Assembly: GCA_964477265.1 (NCBI GenBank)
Contig: CAYZDJ010000037.1
Location: forward strand, 1-14,276
DNA: 14,276 nt
DNA from: CAIVPM01 sp964477265
GTDB lineage: Bacteria > Bacteroidota > Bacteroidia > Chitinophagales > Chitinophagaceae
Reading direction: 5' to 3'
The translations under genes and the position numbers were made by a program. This document shows, piece by piece, positions 13,153-14,276 of this stretch. The first letter of the stretch is position 1. Each line of letters opens with the position of its first letter. The notes under the pieces were generated by a model. That model had not been told where the DNA came from. It did not search any database and saw nothing but the letters and a program-made list of their open reading frames with translations.

Positions 13153-14118
13153 ATGTTTGAGTTAGTAGAAATAGTAAAAAACAGTAAAAAGAAAGCTACT
13201 TCTCAAGTGGACGCAAAAAGTAATGACTACAAACTTTCAAATAAGAAAAGAGAAATTTTGGAGGCTTACAAAGACAAAGTAATTGACAGTTACAAAACCT
13301 ATGAATTTACTAAACTTGTTAAACATAAAAATCGTCAAGACGAAATTGCCACATTGTCTAACTTGTGGAAATGGAAACGCTGTAAACTTTGTAATACTAA
13401 ATTACGTTTAAGACATTCTGATTATAGAGATTTTTGGGGCTGTCCTAATTATGACAATGGTGACGGAATCCACACAACCTTTTCGGTAGATTATGAAACT
13501 GAATTAAGTAATAAACGACTTAGTTGTAAAGTTCAAATTGGTGCTGAATGGGTGACAGACATTTTAAAAAACACAGACCTACAAGAAAAAATTAAAGCGA
13601 AAGAGTTATTATTTTTTTTAAATCAAAATGGTTACGAAGATTTAAGGATTAAGTATAATTATGACAGAACAACATTAGACAGAATATCTGGCTATGTAAA
13701 AGCAAATCAAGCATCACGAGAAGAAGAAAATATCGTTTACGATTACTTCAAAAAGCTATTTGAAAAATGCGAGAGAAAGATTCAAATTAAGTATAAAAAG
13801 CCAAATGACAAATTGAGACGAGTATATTTAGACTTAATTGTTTCCAACGAAAAAGCTGTTTATATTATTGAAATAAAACGAGGTTGTTTAGACACGAAAG
13901 AAGAACAAATTAGCCTATACTTTGACTTAGTTAATGTCTTACTTAAATCCAAGAATGACAAAAGAAAGTGTTACGCTACTTTTTTGGTTTTTAATAAGGA
14001 GGGTGATTATTGGAGCAATTATATCAAACATAAAATATTATATTTCGATGAAGTAAAATATATCAATAAGAAAACTGTAATTGAAAAAAAGTTAAGACAA
14101 AATGCTTATAGACTTTAA
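13153..14118 (+). CDS. Hypothetical protein: zinc-ribbon plus PD-(D/E)XK-like nuclease, possible cassette-borne defence gene
   Basis: A 321-residue protein that I do not recognise as a named family. ATG 13153 is preferred to the TTG at 13141. The N-terminal 60 residues are Lys-rich and probably helical. A topoisomerase-type zinc-ribbon-like segment follows: Cys77-x2-Cys80, then FWGC with Cys97 and GIH with His107 in place of a fourth Cys. The C-terminal half carries a candidate PD-(D/E)XK site: Glu190-192 (SREEEN), Asp227 (VYLDLIVS), then Glu240-Ile-Lys242 (YIIEIKRG), with the usual strand-turn-strand hydrophobic pattern around Asp and Glu-x-Lys. Such folds occur in restriction endonucleases and other DNA-cutting proteins. 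The start lies 24 bases after one TTGACGTT and the stop overlaps the next attC-like hairpin, as in an integron cassette gene. Codon choice (more GAC, fewer GCA) differs from the chromosomal genes. Nuclease and defence roles are inferred. Confidence 0.72.
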   Translation: MFELVEIVKNSKKKATSQVDAKSNDYKLSNKKREILEAYKDKVIDSYKTYEFTKLVKHKNRQDEIATLSNLWKWKRCKLCNTKLRLRHSDYRDFWGCPNYDNGDGIHTTFSVDYETELSNKRLSCKVQIGAEWVTDILKNTDLQEKIKAKELLFFLNQNGYEDLRIKYNYDRTTLDRISGYVKANQASREEENIVYDYFKKLFEKCERKIQIKYKKPNDKLRRVYLDLIVSNEKAVYIIEIKRGCLDTKEEQISLYFDLVNVLLKSKNDKRKCYATFLVFNKEGDYWSNYIKHKILYFDEVKYINKKTVIEKKLRQNAYRL

Positions 14119-14160
14119 CGGCAGCCAACATTGGGTTTGCTGCAATTTGGGCTTGACGTT
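14117..14160 (+). repeat. attC-like hairpin overlapping the nuclease gene stop codon (downstream cassette boundary)
   Basis: The two halves fold as AACG/CGTT, CA/TG, GCC/GGC, AA/TT and ATT/AAT. This gives 14 pairs with one mismatch (14121 against 14156) and single unpaired bases at 14129, 14149 and 14153. The loop is 14133-14143. The TAA stop codon forms the start of the TAAC box, as is common in integron cassettes, and the right arm ends in TTGACGTT, shared with the upstream site. A competing small hairpin, GCAGC (14121-14125) with GCTGC (14139-14143), is possible. Confidence 0.5.
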
Positions 14161-14276
14161 GTAAGCATCAACTTTTGTTCGCTGTTCAGCTTCAGTTCCA
14201 GCTTGACGTTATAAATTTGGCTATGAATAAAACATCAGCAATATTGCAATCATCAACTTCAGTTACGGGCTGACGG
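14151..14276 (+). repeat. Short array of degenerate repeats ending in GCTTGACGTT, running off the window
   Basis: GCTTGACGTT occurs at 14151-14160 and again exactly 50 bases later at 14201-14210, and a variant GGGCTGACGG closes the window at 14267-14276. CATCAACTT plus CAGTT is shared by the second and third units (from 14167 and from 14251), with different spacing. The third unit contains a tiny frame, ATG 14223 to the TGA inside GGGCTGACGG, of 16 codons. No real gene was seen. The array probably continues to the right. Confidence 0.6.

Noticed and set aside
13062..14160. Insertion sequence with terminal inverted repeats around the nuclease gene
   Set aside because: The gene lacks transposase motifs, the flanking TTGACGTT copies are direct rather than inverted, and each boundary folds on itself, which fits recombination sites better than IS ends.

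Overview
The window looks like a piece of a low-GC Bacteroidota chromosome, possibly from a Chitinophagaceae-like lineage (family-level placement is a guess). The support is a secreted protein with a type IX secretion (T9SS) C-terminal sorting domain, a TonB-dependent receptor with an N-terminal carboxypeptidase-regulatory-like domain, an ECF sigma factor paired with an inner/outer-membrane-spanning protein, a TAnnTTTG-type promoter element, and a lack of obvious Shine-Dalgarno sequences.

Layout. 1-1305 (+): adenosylhomocysteinase, cut by the left edge. It ends at a strong, probably bidirectional terminator shared with the convergent operon. 4355-1419 (-): a tight three-gene operon of a PKD/Ig-like lipoprotein, an ECF sigma factor with a TTG start, and a protein with a short cytoplasmic tail, one membrane helix, a 140-residue heptad-repeat linker and a C-terminal beta-barrel-like domain. 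The last two look like a sigma factor and a dual-membrane-spanning anti-sigma factor (Dma-type). 8460-4492 (-): a 1322-residue secreted protein with three tandem leucine-rich-repeat modules and a T9SS tail. 8461-8881: a divergent intergenic region with a promoter element and a clear TPP riboswitch. 8882-11248 (+): a TonB-dependent receptor that the riboswitch should control, hence probably an outer-membrane thiamine (or precursor) transporter. 11711-14276 (+): an accessory region with a tyrosine recombinase, an attC-like imperfect inverted repeat, a single gene (zinc-ribbon plus PD-(D/E)XK-like nuclease) whose stop codon lies inside a second attC-like hairpin, and a short array of degenerate repeats running off the right edge.

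Two signals run across the window. First, short tandem repeats with 7-, 8- or 9-bp periods sit at gene boundaries, and several 7-bp arrays lie inside the coding sequence of the T9SS protein. Second, the sequence TTGACGTT occurs three times as a direct repeat on both sides of the nuclease gene, and the sequences diverge right after GTT, as expected at a recombination point. Together with the adjacent recombinase, this suggests an integron-like cassette system run by a recombinase that lacks the IntI-specific insertion. No rRNA, tRNA, insertion sequence or CRISPR array was seen.
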